From Enhydrobacter aerosaccus (GTDB taxonomy: Bacteria > Pseudomonadota > Alphaproteobacteria > Reyranellales > Reyranellaceae): a stretch of DNA of 64,000 nt. The position numbers and the translations under genes are program-made. The stretch is from positions 27,561 to 91,560 of the forward strand of contig CAIKZO010000037.1 in assembly GCA_903832005.1 (NCBI GenBank). Reading direction: 5' to 3'. Shown here in pieces: positions 51,632 through 60,869 of this stretch (within the stretch, counting starts at the first letter, position 1; the number at the start of each line of letters is the position of its first letter). The notes under the pieces were generated by a model that was given only the letters and a program-made list of their open reading frames with translations, made no database searches and was not told where the DNA came from.

Positions 51632-52548
51632 GCGCGGCGTATCCGCGGGTCGATCAGCATCTGCAGCACGTCGACGGCGAGGTTGGAGAGTGCGATCGTG
51701 GTGGCGATGAAGAAGACGGCGGCCTCCACGACCGGCACGTCGCGATGGAAGATGCTATTGATCAACAAGCGACCGACGCCCGGCCAGGCGTAGATCGTCT
51801 CGGTGATGATCGAGCCCGCCATCAGCGTGCCGATCTGGATGCCGAGGAAGCTCAGCACCGGATTGACCGCGTTGGGCAGGATGTGGGTCAAGAGCGCCCG
51901 GCCGCGCGAGAATCCCTTGGAGCGGGCGGTCACGACGAATTGTTCGCCCATCAGCTCGAGGAGCGAGGTGCGCGTGATCAGCACGAAGTTGGGCAGCAGG
52001 ATGGTCGCCAAGGTGATCGCGGGCAGCACGAGGTGCGCCAAGTCGCCGTAGCCCGAAGTCGGCAGCCAATGGAGTTGAAGCGCGAAGAACTCGATCAGCA
52101 ACATGCCCAGCCAAAAAGACGGCATCGATTGTCCGGCAACCGCGATCGAGGAGATCACCGCGTCGGCGGCGCGGTCGCGCCACACCGCGCAGACGATGCC
52201 GCCGGTGACGCCCAGTACGACGGCCAGGCCCAGCGCCGTGCCGGCGAGCTGGAAGGTGGCGCCGGCGCGCTCCCAGACCACGGTGGCGGCCGAGCCGCTG
52301 AACTGCAGCGATTCGCCGAAGTCGCCGTGCAGCAGGTCGCGCAGGAAGATCAGGAACTGCGCCGGGATCGGCAAGTCGAGATGCAGCCGCTTGGTCAGCG
52401 CCTCGACCTGCTCGGGCGTGCGATTGATGTCGAGGAAGATGTCGACCGGATTGCCGGTAAGCCGCAGCACGACAAAGGTCGCGAGCGCCACCAGCAGCAG
52501 GGTCAGCGGCAGGAACGCCAGCCGCCGAAGGATATAGCGCAGGATCAT
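51628..52548 (-). CDS. Peptide-type ABC importer permease (DppB-like)
   Basis: 306 residues, beginning MILRYILRRLAFLPLTLLLV and LRLTGNPVDIFLDIN, with coupling loop EQFVVTARSKGFSRGRALL and ending MLIDPRIRRA. Inner-membrane partner of the downstream DppC-like protein. A 79-nt spacer with palindromic repeats separates it from the binding-protein gene upstream. Confidence 0.93.
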   Translation of the reverse strand: MILRYILRRLAFLPLTLLLVALATFVVLRLTGNPVDIFLDINRTPEQVEALTKRLHLDLPIPAQFLIFLRDLLHGDFGESLQFSGSAATVVWERAGATFQLAGTALGLAVVLGVTGGIVCAVWRDRAADAVISSIAVAGQSMPSFWLGMLLIEFFALQLHWLPTSGYGDLAHLVLPAITLATILLPNFVLITRTSLLELMGEQFVVTARSKGFSRGRALLTHILPNAVNPVLSFLGIQIGTLMAGSIITETIYAWPGVGRLLINSIFHRDVPVVEAAVFFIATTIALSNLAVDVLQMLIDPRIRRA

Positions 52549-52554
52549 TGCTAT

Positions 52555-52616
52555 GGGACTGCGGGCCTCCAGGCCCGCGCATGAGTGATGATGCGGGCCT
52601 GGAGGCCCGCGGTCCC
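52555..52616. repeat. Pair of inverted REP-like palindromes
   Basis: Two 18-nt palindromes, GCGGGCCTCCAGGCCCGC (52561-52578) and GCGGGCCTGGAGGCCCGC (52593-52610), lie head to head, flanked by GGGAC and GTCCC, so the region forms one large imperfect stem. It sits between binding-protein and permease genes. The same unit with GGGACC recurs at 63975-63998. Probably a REP/BIME-type mobile repeat affecting mRNA stability. Confidence 0.85.
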
Positions 52617-52627
52617 AGGCATGAGCA

Positions 52628-54127
52628 TCACTTGAACTCGACCTTGGCGAGGTGGAGGATTTTGTCGGAGGCGGCGCCGAAACCAGTGACGTTCTTGTTC
52701 ACGCCGTAGAGGCTGGGCAGGCCGAACAGGAAGAGCGACGGCATCTCCTTGTACGCCAGCGCCGCCATCTCGTGATAGAGGCGGATGCGCTCCTTCTCGT
52801 CGTTGGTCGAGCGCGCTGCGGTGAACATCTTTTCGTAGTCTTCGCTGTACCAGTTCGTGCGGTGGCCGGCCTTGGTGTACCAGACGGTGGCGAAGTCGCC
52901 GTCGCCCAGGCTGTACCAGCCGATCATGTGCAGCGCGCCCATCTTCATGACGTTGGCCCGCGCCTGGAAGGTGCCGCCCTCGACCGCGTCGACCGTCGCC
53001 TTGACGCCGATGTTGTTCAGCATGCCGGCGATGGCGTTGCAGATGTCGGTGTCGGACACGTACTTGCCGTTCTGCGTCAGGATCGGCACCGGCGTGTTGA
53101 AGTCGTAGCCCGCCTCGACCAGCATCTGCTTGGCCTTGGCCGGATCGAACGGCCGCGCCTTGATATCCGGATTGTAGCCAAGGGCGGCCTTGGTCAGCAG
53201 CTGGGCGTCGAGGATCTCGCCCTGGCCCTTCAGGATCTGCTTCAGGATCAGCGGCTTGTCGATCGCGTAGTCGAACGCCTCGCGGACCTTGGGATTGTCG
53301 AACGGCTTGATCAGGGTATCGAAGGTGAGCACGAGGCCGACCGAGGTGGCGATCTCGTCGACCTTGGCGACACCGGAGGCCTGGACCTGCTCGATCAGGT
53401 CGATCGGCACTTCCTCGATGATCTGCGCCTCGCCGGACACGAGTGCTGCGACGCGCGTCGAGCCGTCGGGGATGGTGCGGATGATGACCTTGTCGAACTT
53501 GGGCGCGCCGCCCCAATAATTCTTGTTGGAGGTGAGCGTGTAGTGATCGCCCGGCACCCACTCCTGGAAGATGAACGGGCCGGTGCCCATCGGTTTGTCG
53601 GTCAGGCCCTTGGTGCCAACCTTCTCGGCGTAGTGCTTGGGCAGGATCGGCACCTCGGCCATGGCGCGCAGCAGGGTCGGGAACACCGCCTTGGTCTTGA
53701 TGTCGACGGTGTACTTGTCGACCGCCGTGGCGCCCGTGACCGCGCTGATGCGGGCGGCGGCGCCGTAGGCGTTCTGCGGGTCCTGCACGTAGCCGATGGT
53801 GTAGACCACGTCGTCGGCGGTGAACTCGACGCCGTCGGTGAACTTCACGCCCTGGCGCAGGTGGAAGCGCATGGTGGTGGGCTCGACCAGCTCCCAGCTC
53901 GTGGCGAGGGTGGGTTGGGGATTGCCCACCGCATCGCGCTGCACCAGCTGCTCGTTGGTCTGCACCAGCAGGCTCTGCGAGGCGAAGGAGCCGATGCCGG
54001 GCTTCAGCGTGTCGGGAAACACCGCCGCACCCACGGTCAGGACCTTGTCGGCGGCGAACGCGGGCTGGCCCAGGACGACGAAGGGAGCGAGCGAGGCGGC
54101 GGAAGCGATCAGCTGGCGGCGTTTCAT
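52628..54127 (-). CDS. Peptide-type ABC importer substrate-binding protein (SBP_bac_5)
   Basis: 499 residues from ATG 54127 (MKRRQLIASAASLAPFVVLG), giving a Tat-like RRQLI signal cleaved near AFA; the longer frame upstream reads through the ATPase gene. Family 5 features are WELVEPTTMRFHLRQGVKFT, GTGPFIFQEWVPGDHYTLTS, NKNYWGGAPKFDKVIIRT and VREAFDYAIDKPLILKQIL. Importer 3 order is ATPase, ATPase, binding protein, REP pair, permease, permease. Ligand unknown. Confidence 0.93.
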   Translation of the reverse strand: MKRRQLIASAASLAPFVVLGQPAFAADKVLTVGAAVFPDTLKPGIGSFASQSLLVQTNEQLVQRDAVGNPQPTLATSWELVEPTTMRFHLRQGVKFTDGVEFTADDVVYTIGYVQDPQNAYGAAARISAVTGATAVDKYTVDIKTKAVFPTLLRAMAEVPILPKHYAEKVGTKGLTDKPMGTGPFIFQEWVPGDHYTLTSNKNYWGGAPKFDKVIIRTIPDGSTRVAALVSGEAQIIEEVPIDLIEQVQASGVAKVDEIATSVGLVLTFDTLIKPFDNPKVREAFDYAIDKPLILKQILKGQGEILDAQLLTKAALGYNPDIKARPFDPAKAKQMLVEAGYDFNTPVPILTQNGKYVSDTDICNAIAGMLNNIGVKATVDAVEGGTFQARANVMKMGALHMIGWYSLGDGDFATVWYTKAGHRTNWYSEDYEKMFTAARSTNDEKERIRLYHEMAALAYKEMPSLFLFGLPSLYGVNKNVTGFGAASDKILHLAKVEFK

Positions 54128-54137
54128 GTGGGTCTCT

Positions 54138-55106
54138 CTAGTGAGTGGCATTGACGAGATGGCAGGCGGAGCGGTGGCTGCCGCCAAGATCGTAGAGTTC
54201 GGGATCCTGGGTCTTGCAGATCTCCATCGCGTAAGGGCAGCGCGGATGGTAGCGGCAGCCCGACGGCACGTTGCGGGCACTGGCGACCTCGCCCACGACT
54301 TCGGTGCGCGTGCGTACGGCACCCGGGCGATGCGCCGGCACCGCGCTCAGCAGCGCCTTGGTGTAGGGATGCTGCGGGCTCTTGTAGAGCGTTGCCTTGT
54401 CGGCGATCTCGACGATGCGGCCGAGGTACATCACCGCCACGCGATCGGCGACATGCCGCACGACCCGGAGATCGTGCGAGATGAAAAGGTATGTGAGGCC
54501 AAACTCGCGCTGCAGCCGGGTCAGCAGGTTGATCACCTGCGCCTGCACCGACACGTCGAGCGCCGAGACCGGCTCGTCGCACACCACGAAGTCGGGTCTG
54601 AGCGCCAGCGCGCGCGCAATGCCGATCCGTTGACGCTGGCCGCCGGAGAATTCGTGCGGATAGCGTTCGGCATGCTCGGCCGAGAGGCCGACCAGCGGCA
54701 ACAGTTCCTGCACCCGCGCCTTGCAGGCCGCAGCCGGGGCGCCCGCCAGGTGCATCGGCTCGGCGATCAGCGCGCCCACGGTCATGCGTGGATTGAACGA
54801 GGAGCCGGCATCCTGGAAGACGAGCTGCATGCGCCGGCGCGTGGCGCGCAGCTCTTCGCGGCCCAGTTCCGACATCTCGATATTATCGAAGCGTACGGTG
54901 CCGGCGGTCGGCTCGACCAGGCGCGTCAGCAGCCGGCCGGTCGTCGACTTGCCGCAGCCGCTCTCGCCCACCAGCGCCAGGGTCTCGCCGCGCTCGATGG
55001 TGAAGGATACGCCATCGACCGCACGCACAGTCGCGGCGACCTTGTTGCCGAAGAAGCCCGTGGTCACCGGATAGTGCTTGGCGAGATTGTCCGCGCGAAT
55101 CAGCAT
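54138..55106 (-). CDS. Peptide-type ABC importer ATPase (DppF-like)
   Basis: 322 residues from ATG 55106, 7-nt overlap with the DppD-like gene; a longer in-frame extension reads through that gene. Walker A GESGCGKST, signature FSGGQRQR, Walker B FVVCDEPVSALD, H-loop FISHDLR, and the C-terminal oligo_HPY motif CRYHPRCPYAMEIC are all visible. Second ATPase of importer 3. Confidence 0.93.
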   Translation of the reverse strand: MLIRADNLAKHYPVTTGFFGNKVAATVRAVDGVSFTIERGETLALVGESGCGKSTTGRLLTRLVEPTAGTVRFDNIEMSELGREELRATRRRMQLVFQDAGSSFNPRMTVGALIAEPMHLAGAPAAACKARVQELLPLVGLSAEHAERYPHEFSGGQRQRIGIARALALRPDFVVCDEPVSALDVSVQAQVINLLTRLQREFGLTYLFISHDLRVVRHVADRVAVMYLGRIVEIADKATLYKSPQHPYTKALLSAVPAHRPGAVRTRTEVVGEVASARNVPSGCRYHPRCPYAMEICKTQDPELYDLGGSHRSACHLVNATH

Positions 55107-56071
55107 TTTATTCTCAGGCAGGCCGCGTCGTGTCCGGCGCTCATCTCGGCCAGCACCGGCGCCACCTTGCTGCAGGCGTCGAAGACGTAGGGGCAGCGCG
55201 GATGGAAGGCGCAGCCGGCGGGGAGCTCGAAGGGGCTGGCGACATTGCCTTCGATCGCGGGCAGGACTTCCGGGTCCTCGTCCTCGAGTGGCGGCATCGA
55301 ATGCAGCAGCCCCTCTGTGTAGGGATGGCCCGGCCTGTCGAACAAGGCCGCGACCGGCGAACGCTCGACGATGCGGCCCGCGTACATCACCAGCACCTCG
55401 TCGGCGAACTCGGCGACGACGCCGAGATCGTGGGTGATCAGCAGCACCGACATGTGCAGCCGCTCCTGCAGGTCGCGCAGCAGTTCCAGGATCTGCGCCT
55501 GCGTGGTGACGTCGAGCGCCGTTGTCGGCTCGTCGGCGATCAAAAGCTTCGGCCCGCACGACAAAGCGATCGCGATCATCACCCGCTGGCGCATGCCACC
55601 AGACAGCTCGTGCGGGTAGGAACGCATGATCGCGGCGGGCGAGGGGATGCGGACCAGCGCCAGCAGCTCCTCGGCGCGGGCGCGGGCGGCGGCCTTCGCC
55701 AGGCCCATCTGCAGGCGCAGCGGCTCCATGATCTGGTGGCCGACGGTCAGGATCGGATTGAGCGACGACAGCGGATCCTGGAAGACCATGGCAATCTCGC
55801 GGCCCCGCACCTTCTGCATCTCGCGTTCGTCGAGCGAACCAAGGTCGCGGCCGGCGAAGTGGACGCTGCCCGAGGTGACGGTCGCGCTATCGGGCAGGAG
55901 CTGCATCAGCGCCATCGCCGTCACGCTCTTGCCACTGCCCGATTCGCCCACGACGCCCAGCGTCTTGCCGGGCTTCACGTCGAAGCTCACCTCGCGCACG
56001 GCATCGAACGTGCCGCGCCGCGTATCGAACGCGACCGTGAGATTTCGGACCGAAAGGAGGGGAGGGCTCAT
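55100..56071 (-). CDS. Peptide-type ABC importer ATPase (DppD-like)
   Basis: 323 residues. Walker [10 protein letters not shown], signature LSGGMRQR, Walker [14 protein letters not shown]-loop LITHDLG, and the C-terminal motif [14 protein letters not shown] (oligo_HPY). First gene of importer 3 and divergent from livH, with about 110 nt of shared upstream region. Confidence 0.93.
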   Translation of the reverse strand: MSPPLLSVRNLTVAFDTRRGTFDAVREVSFDVKPGKTLGVVGESGSGKSVTAMALMQLLPDSATVTSGSVHFAGRDLGSLDEREMQKVRGREIAMVFQDPLSSLNPILTVGHQIMEPLRLQMGLAKAAARARAEELLALVRIPSPAAIMRSYPHELSGGMRQRVMIAIALSCGPKLLIADEPTTALDVTTQAQILELLRDLQERLHMSVLLITHDLGVVAEFADEVLVMYAGRIVERSPVAALFDRPGHPYTEGLLHSMPPLEDEDPEVLPAIEGNVASPFELPAGCAFHPRCPYVFDACSKVAPVLAEMSAGHDAACLRIKC

Positions 56072-56180
56072 CGACAGTCAGAATGCAAGACGCGCGCCAC
56101 CCATGGCAATTTTATCTTGAACCCACTAGGCTGGTTCCAAGGCGAAAAAACAACGCCATGTCTTGGGAGGATACAGGAAG

Positions 56181-57056
56181 TTGGACGTGTCCTACGACCT
56201 GCTGCTGAACGCCATCCTGTCCGGCCTTCTGCTGGGCGGCTTTTACGCGGCCGTATCGATCGGCGTGGCGATCTCCTTCGGCATGCTCGATATCGTCAAC
56301 ATCGCGCATCCGGCCTTCATCCTGCTGGGCTCCTACGCGGCCTTCATCGGCAACAGTTATTTCGGGCTCGATCCCATACTTGCGGCTGTTATTGCGCTGC
56401 CGTTCTTCTACCTGCTCGGCATGGCGGTCTATCAAGTCTACTACGTGGCCTTCGAACGACGCGACGATCAGTCCTTGCGCGGCCTTTCCTTCTTTTTCGG
56501 CCTGATGTTCATCACCGAAGTCGGTCTCGTGCTGATCTTCGGCGTCGATTACCGCCTGGTGCAGGCGCGCTATATCGGCGAAAGCCTGCGGCTGGGACCG
56601 ATCGAGCTGCCATTCCGCCTGCTGGTGCCATTCATCGTGTCGATGGTCACCGTGGTCGGCTTGCAGCTCTTCCTGGCCAAGACTTTCCTCGGCCGCGCCA
56701 TCCAGGCGGTGGCGCAGGACCAGCTCGCCTTGCGGCTGATGGCGGCCAATCCGGTACGAATCAAGCGCATCGCCTTTGGTCTGTCGATCGCGACGGCAGC
56801 GCTGGGCGGCGCGATCCTGATCATCATTCAGCCGGTCGAGCCGTCGATCGGCCGCGAATATATCGGCCGCGTCTTCGCGATCTGCGTGCTGGGTGGCCTC
56901 GGCAGTTTCTCCGGCATGGTGATCGCGGCCGTGACGCTCGGCATTGTCGAGACGCTCACCTCGACCCTCTTCGGACCGTCGTGGGCGCCGGCCGTGTCCT
57001 TCGGTGTCCTGCTGATCACGCTCGCGGTGAGGCCCAGTGGCATCCTCGGTCGCTAG
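56181..57056 (+). CDS. livH: Branched-chain amino-acid-type ABC importer permease LivH
   Basis: About 291 residues from TTG 56181; GTG 56187, with AGGAAG 6 nt upstream, is an equal candidate. Inner-membrane permease of the HAAT family. Features are LLNAILSGLLLGGFYAAVSI, DIVNIAHPAFILLGSYA, RAIQAVAQDQLALRLMAANP and FAICVLGGLGSFSGMVIAAV. The next gene overlaps by 20 nt. No LivJ-like binding protein is found beside the operon, so the ligand cannot be guessed from context. Confidence 0.92.
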   Translation: MDVSYDLLLNAILSGLLLGGFYAAVSIGVAISFGMLDIVNIAHPAFILLGSYAAFIGNSYFGLDPILAAVIALPFFYLLGMAVYQVYYVAFERRDDQSLRGLSFFFGLMFITEVGLVLIFGVDYRLVQARYIGESLRLGPIELPFRLLVPFIVSMVTVVGLQLFLAKTFLGRAIQAVAQDQLALRLMAANPVRIKRIAFGLSIATAALGGAILIIIQPVEPSIGREYIGRVFAICVLGGLGSFSGMVIAAVTLGIVETLTSTLFGPSWAPAVSFGVLLITLAVRPSGILGR

Positions 57057-57990
57057 CAGCGCGAAATTCGTCCTGGCGCTGGCCGTGGTCGCCTGCGCGA
57101 TCTTTTTTGCCGGCCGCGCCATCGGCAACAGCTACGCTTTCTTCCTGGGCTACGTCGTCGTGCAGTACATCGTGCTGGGCACCGCCTGGAACATCCTGGG
57201 CGGCTACACCGGCTACGTGAACTTTGGTGTGACGGCGTTCTTCGCCATCGGCGCCTATTCGACGGTCGCGCTCTACAAGCTGATGCCGGCGCTGCCCTTG
57301 CCGCTGATGGTGCTGGTCGGCGGCGCGGCTGCGGCACTGGTGGGCCTCGGCACCGGATACCTGACCTTGCGATTGCGCGGCGTGTTCTTCTCCATCGCCA
57401 CCCTGGCGCTGGCGGTCGTTGTGCAGACCCTTATCACCAACTGGGATTTCGTTGGCGGCGCGCGCGGCGCCTATGTGCTGCGGCCCAAGATGGCGCCACT
57501 GATGGGCGGCGAGTACGTGCAGTATCTGTTCGTGATCATGCTGGTGCTGTGCGTGATCGTGCTGGCCACGGCGCGCGCCATCGAGCGCTCGTCGCTGGGC
57601 TTTGGCTTTGCCGCCATTCGCGATGACGAAGCGGCGGCCGAGGCGGCGGGCGTGCCGACGCTCAAGCTGAAGTTGATTGCCACGACCTTGTCCGGCGGCT
57701 TCATGGGCATGGCCGGCGCGCCTCTGCCTTATTACGTGACCTATCTCGACCCGACGTCGGGCTTCAACCTCAACTACGCGGTGAACGCCATCGCCATGCC
57801 GCTGATCGGCGGCACCTCGTCGTGGCTCGGGCCGGTGGTGGGCGCGGTACTGGTCGGCGGCCTGCAGGAAGTGCTGCGGGTCACCATCTCCTCGGCCGCC
57901 AATGTACTGGTCGCGGGCGTGCTGATGGTGGTGTTCGTGATCGCCGCCCCGCGCGGCATCGTCGGCCTCTTCCAGGGAAAGCGGAAATGA
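57037..57990 (+). CDS. livM: Branched-chain amino-acid-type ABC importer permease LivM
   Basis: 317 residues from GTG 57037, overlapping livH by 20 nt. LivM features are GTAWNILGGYTGYVNFGVTA, LTLRLRGVFFSIATLALAVV, FAAIRDDEAAAEAAGVPTLK and NAIAMPLIGGTSSWLGPVVG. Partner of LivH in the membrane. Its stop overlaps the livG start by ATGA. Confidence 0.93.
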   Translation: MASSVASSAKFVLALAVVACAIFFAGRAIGNSYAFFLGYVVVQYIVLGTAWNILGGYTGYVNFGVTAFFAIGAYSTVALYKLMPALPLPLMVLVGGAAAALVGLGTGYLTLRLRGVFFSIATLALAVVVQTLITNWDFVGGARGAYVLRPKMAPLMGGEYVQYLFVIMLVLCVIVLATARAIERSSLGFGFAAIRDDEAAAEAAGVPTLKLKLIATTLSGGFMGMAGAPLPYYVTYLDPTSGFNLNYAVNAIAMPLIGGTSSWLGPVVGAVLVGGLQEVLRVTISSAANVLVAGVLMVVFVIAAPRGIVGLFQGKRK

Positions 57991-58721
57991 GCCCGCTGCT
58001 GCACATCGAGAAAGTCGGCAAGCGTTTCGGCGGCTTTGTAGCGCTGGAGGGCATCGATCTCGAGGTGAAGCAGGGTGAGCGGCTGGGGCTGATCGGCCCC
58101 AACGGCTCGGGCAAGTCCACGCTCGTGAACTGCATCTGCGGCACCCTGCGCAACGAGACCGGCAGCGTGTCCTTCGACGGCCACAAGCTCGATGGTCTCG
58201 CCGCGCACGAGCGCACGCGCCGCGGCCTGGCGCGCAGCTTCCAACTGCCACGTCCGTTCGGCTCGCTGTCGCTGGTCGAGAACGTGCGTATCCCGATCCT
58301 CTACACGGTGAATGCGCGGAAGAAAGGCCACGTGCCGCACGCCGGCATCGACGCGCGCTGCCGCGACCTGCTGGGCGAGGTCGGGCTGCTGGCCAAGGCC
58401 GACCGCCTGCCCAAGGACCTGACGCAGATCGAGATGCGCAAGCTCGAGTTGGCGCGCGCAATGGCCGCCGAGCCGCGCCTGCTGATCGCCGACGAGGTGA
58501 TGGCGGGGCTCAGCCATGCCGAGGTCGACGAGATCATTGCGCTCCTGATCCGCATGAACGGCCACGGCGTCACCGTGATCATGATCGAGCACATCATGCG
58601 CGCGGTGATGGAAGTGTCGCAGCGGCTGGCCGTGCTGGTCGCCGGCCGCAAGATTGCCGACGGCGATCCCAAGGAAGTCGTGCGCAACCCCGAGGTCGTG
58701 AGGGCGTACCTTGGCGAGTAG
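57987..58721 (+). CDS. livG: Branched-chain amino-acid-type ABC importer ATPase LivG
   Basis: 244 residues from ATG 57987. Walker A GPNGSGKST; signature replaced by the LivG-like KDLTQIEMRKLELARAM; Walker B LLIADEVMAGLS; H-loop IEHIMRA. The typical LivG segment GLARSFQLPRPFGSLSLVEN is present. Note that the signature is LTQIEMR rather than LSGGxxR and Walker B has Val for Pro, a variation common in this class but strong here. Overlaps livF by 11 nt. Confidence 0.92.
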   Translation: MSPLLHIEKVGKRFGGFVALEGIDLEVKQGERLGLIGPNGSGKSTLVNCICGTLRNETGSVSFDGHKLDGLAAHERTRRGLARSFQLPRPFGSLSLVENVRIPILYTVNARKKGHVPHAGIDARCRDLLGEVGLLAKADRLPKDLTQIEMRKLELARAMAAEPRLLIADEVMAGLSHAEVDEIIALLIRMNGHGVTVIMIEHIMRAVMEVSQRLAVLVAGRKIADGDPKEVVRNPEVVRAYLGE

Positions 58722-59442
58722 CCTCACCATCGCCAACGTGGACGCGGGCTACGCCGCGGTGCGCGTGCTGGAAGACGTGTCGATCGACGTGCGCGCCGGC
58801 GAGACAGTGGCGCTGCTCGGTACCAACGGCAATGGCAAGTCTACCCTGATGAAATGCATCATGGGCATCGTGCGGCCGACGGCGGGCAGCATCACCGCTA
58901 CGATCGACGGCGCCGCGCACGAGCTGGTCGGCCTCACCACCGAGGAGATCGTCGACCTCGGCATCGCCTTCGTGCCCGAGGGGCGGCGCCTGTTCCCCAA
59001 GCAGAGCGTGCTGGAGAATTTGCAGCTCGGCGCCTACCGGCCCAAGGCGCGCGCAGCGCTGCGACAGAACCTCGACTTCTGCTTCGAAGCCTTCCCGCGG
59101 CTCAAGGAACGCGCCAAGCAACTTGCCGGCAGCATGAGCGGCGGCGAGCAGCAGATGCTGGCCCTCGCTCGTGCGCTGATGTCGGCGCCGCGCATCCTTC
59201 TGGTCGACGAGCCGTCGGTAGGCCTGGCGCCGCTCCTGGTCAGCCGCACCATCGACAAGATCAAGGAGCTGAAGGACGGCTTCAACCTCACCGTGCTGAT
59301 GGCCGAGCAGAACTTCACTCAGGCCATCCGCATCGCCGACAGAGGCTACGTCATCGTCCACGGCCGCATCGCCTTCGCGGGCGAGTCGGCCGAGGCGCTG
59401 AACAACAACGACCTGATCCGCGAGTTCTATCTCGGGGCTTGA
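58711..59442 (+). CDS. livF: Branched-chain amino-acid-type ABC importer ATPase LivF
   Basis: 243 residues from TTG 58711. Walker A GTNGNGKST, signature MSGGEQQM, Walker B ILLVDEPSVGLA, and the LivF stretches VDLGIAFVPEGRRLFPKQSV and VLMAEQNFTQAI are visible. Its 3' end overlaps the 3' end of the convergent lipoprotein gene by 16 nt. Last gene of the operon. Confidence 0.93.
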   Translation: MASSLTIANVDAGYAAVRVLEDVSIDVRAGETVALLGTNGNGKSTLMKCIMGIVRPTAGSITATIDGAAHELVGLTTEEIVDLGIAFVPEGRRLFPKQSVLENLQLGAYRPKARAALRQNLDFCFEAFPRLKERAKQLAGSMSGGEQQMLALARALMSAPRILLVDEPSVGLAPLLVSRTIDKIKELKDGFNLTVLMAEQNFTQAIRIADRGYVIVHGRIAFAGESAEALNNNDLIREFYLGA

Positions 59443-59966
59443 GGGGCGGGGGGCGCAGGCGTCGTGTTCTCGGCCATCGCCGCCTTGGCCGCGGAGCCCA
59501 TGGCGAGCCAGCTGTCGGCGCCCGCCGCGCGGCCTTCGTTGAAGACGACGATGGCGCGTGCCTTGTCGCCGGTCTTCCAATAAGCCTCGGAGACGTCGCG
59601 ATAGACCATGCCAGCGGCGCTCGCCTTGTTGCCAGCATCGGTCCACGCGAGCGCGCTTTTTGCCCGGCTGAAGCTTTCTTCTCCGCTCAGCCTGTCGCCG
59701 TCCATGATCTGGTATTCGGCCAGGCTGCCGTAGGCCAGCGCCAGCGTGCCGCAATTATAGTGGGTGGTGCGCGAGCATTGATCGGGCTTGTCGAACCGCG
59801 CGACCTCTTTCTTGGCCATGATGACGGCCGTCTTCTGGTCGCCGGACTGCGAGGCGTCGATGGCCGCCTGCAGATACGAAGGAGGGGTGCTGCTGCAGGA
59901 CGCCAAAGCGATGGGCAAAAGGGCGCAGAAGGCGACCGCCAACGGGTGCTTGAGGGTCGCAGGCAT
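59427..59966 (-). CDS. Lipoprotein with TPR-like helices
   Basis: 179 residues from ATG 59966, GGAGAA 7-8 nt upstream. Signal peptide LAVAFCALLPIALASC with lipobox LASC (Cys 24), then helical repeats: YLQAAIDASQSGDQKTAVIM, GTLALAYGSLAEYQIMDGDR, VYRDVSEAYWKTGDKARAIV. It carries a Cys pair (PDQC and NCG). Membrane-anchored, role unknown. A Pro/Ala-rich tail ends the protein. Confidence 0.75.
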   Translation of the reverse strand: MPATLKHPLAVAFCALLPIALASCSSTPPSYLQAAIDASQSGDQKTAVIMAKKEVARFDKPDQCSRTTHYNCGTLALAYGSLAEYQIMDGDRLSGEESFSRAKSALAWTDAGNKASAAGMVYRDVSEAYWKTGDKARAIVVFNEGRAAGADSWLAMGSAAKAAMAENTTPAPPAPQAPR

Positions 59967-60027
59967 ATATTCAATTCTCCGCTGAAGACGACAAGGCGTT
60001 TGTACCGAATGCCCGAGGGCCTGACCA

Positions 60028-60597
60028 ATGAAGCGTAGCCGCAGCCTGCCGACCAAGAACGACTTCCCCGTGGGTGACGTGCGGCGCTATCTCGAGCCCG
60101 GGCCGATCGTGCTGGTGTCGTCTAAATGGCGCGGCAAGACCAACATCATGACCTTGGGCTGGCACACGATACTGGAATTCTCGCCGTCGCTGGTCGGCCT
60201 CATGATCTCCTCCGGCAACCACAGCCACGAGATGATCGCCCGGAGCAAGTCGTGCGTCATCAACCTGCCGACCACGGCGCTGACCGACACGGTCGTCGGC
60301 ATCGGCAACACGTCGGGCGACAGGGTCGACAAGTTCGCGCACTTCGGCCTCACGCCCGTTGACGGCGAAGAAGTGGAGGCGCCGCTGATCGGCGAGTGCC
60401 ACGCCAGTTTCGAGTGCCGGCTGCACGACGACGTGCTGGTGCGCAGATACAACTTCTTCATCTTCGAGGTTGTGAAAGCGCACGTCGCCAAGCGACCAGT
60501 GCATCCCGAAACGTTGCACTACACGGGCGAGGGCGTCTTCGTCGTTTCCGGCAAGGCGATCAGCCGCAAGGCGCTGTTCCGGCCCGGGATGCTCTAG
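60028..60597 (+). CDS. Flavin reductase-like FMN-binding protein
   Basis: 189 residues of the flavin reductase-like (split-barrel FMN-binding) family. Features are GDVRRYLEPGPIVLVSS, TNIMTLGWHTILEFSPSLVG, NHSHEMIARSKSCVINLPT and EAPLIGECHASFECRL. Such proteins bind FMN and may reduce it with NAD(P)H, which could supply FMNH2 to the LLM monooxygenases of this window, though it is not next to them. ATG 60028. Followed by 272 nt without a clear gene (a TATAAT-like hexamer at 60654-60659 is the only feature seen). Confidence 0.85.
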   Translation: MKRSRSLPTKNDFPVGDVRRYLEPGPIVLVSSKWRGKTNIMTLGWHTILEFSPSLVGLMISSGNHSHEMIARSKSCVINLPTTALTDTVVGIGNTSGDRVDKFAHFGLTPVDGEEVEAPLIGECHASFECRLHDDVLVRRYNFFIFEVVKAHVAKRPVHPETLHYTGEGVFVVSGKAISRKALFRPGML

Positions 60598-60869
60598 AGC
60601 AGACTCCAGGCGCCGCAGTAACGACCGTAAGTCGGGATTTCGACGAACGCGCTTATAATCGCGCGGATGAAGCTGTGGAGTTGGGGGCACCGTTTCGACC
60701 AGCGTTTTCGACCGTTTGTCGGACCGGTCCGACGGCGAAAAAGTCTGATTCTTCCGCATCGCGACCGTTTAGCGGTCTTGGGCGCCGCATAAAAACAGTG
60801 AAAACGGGTCACCGACCGCGCGCAATCCCCTACACTCGCGGCCAAGAACACGAAGCGAGGAGGACGCAC

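Noticed and set aside
60654..60659. TATAAT hexamer as a strong promoter for the beta-hydroxyacid dehydrogenase
   Set aside because: No -35 box at 16-18 nt spacing and it lies over 200 nt from the start codon.
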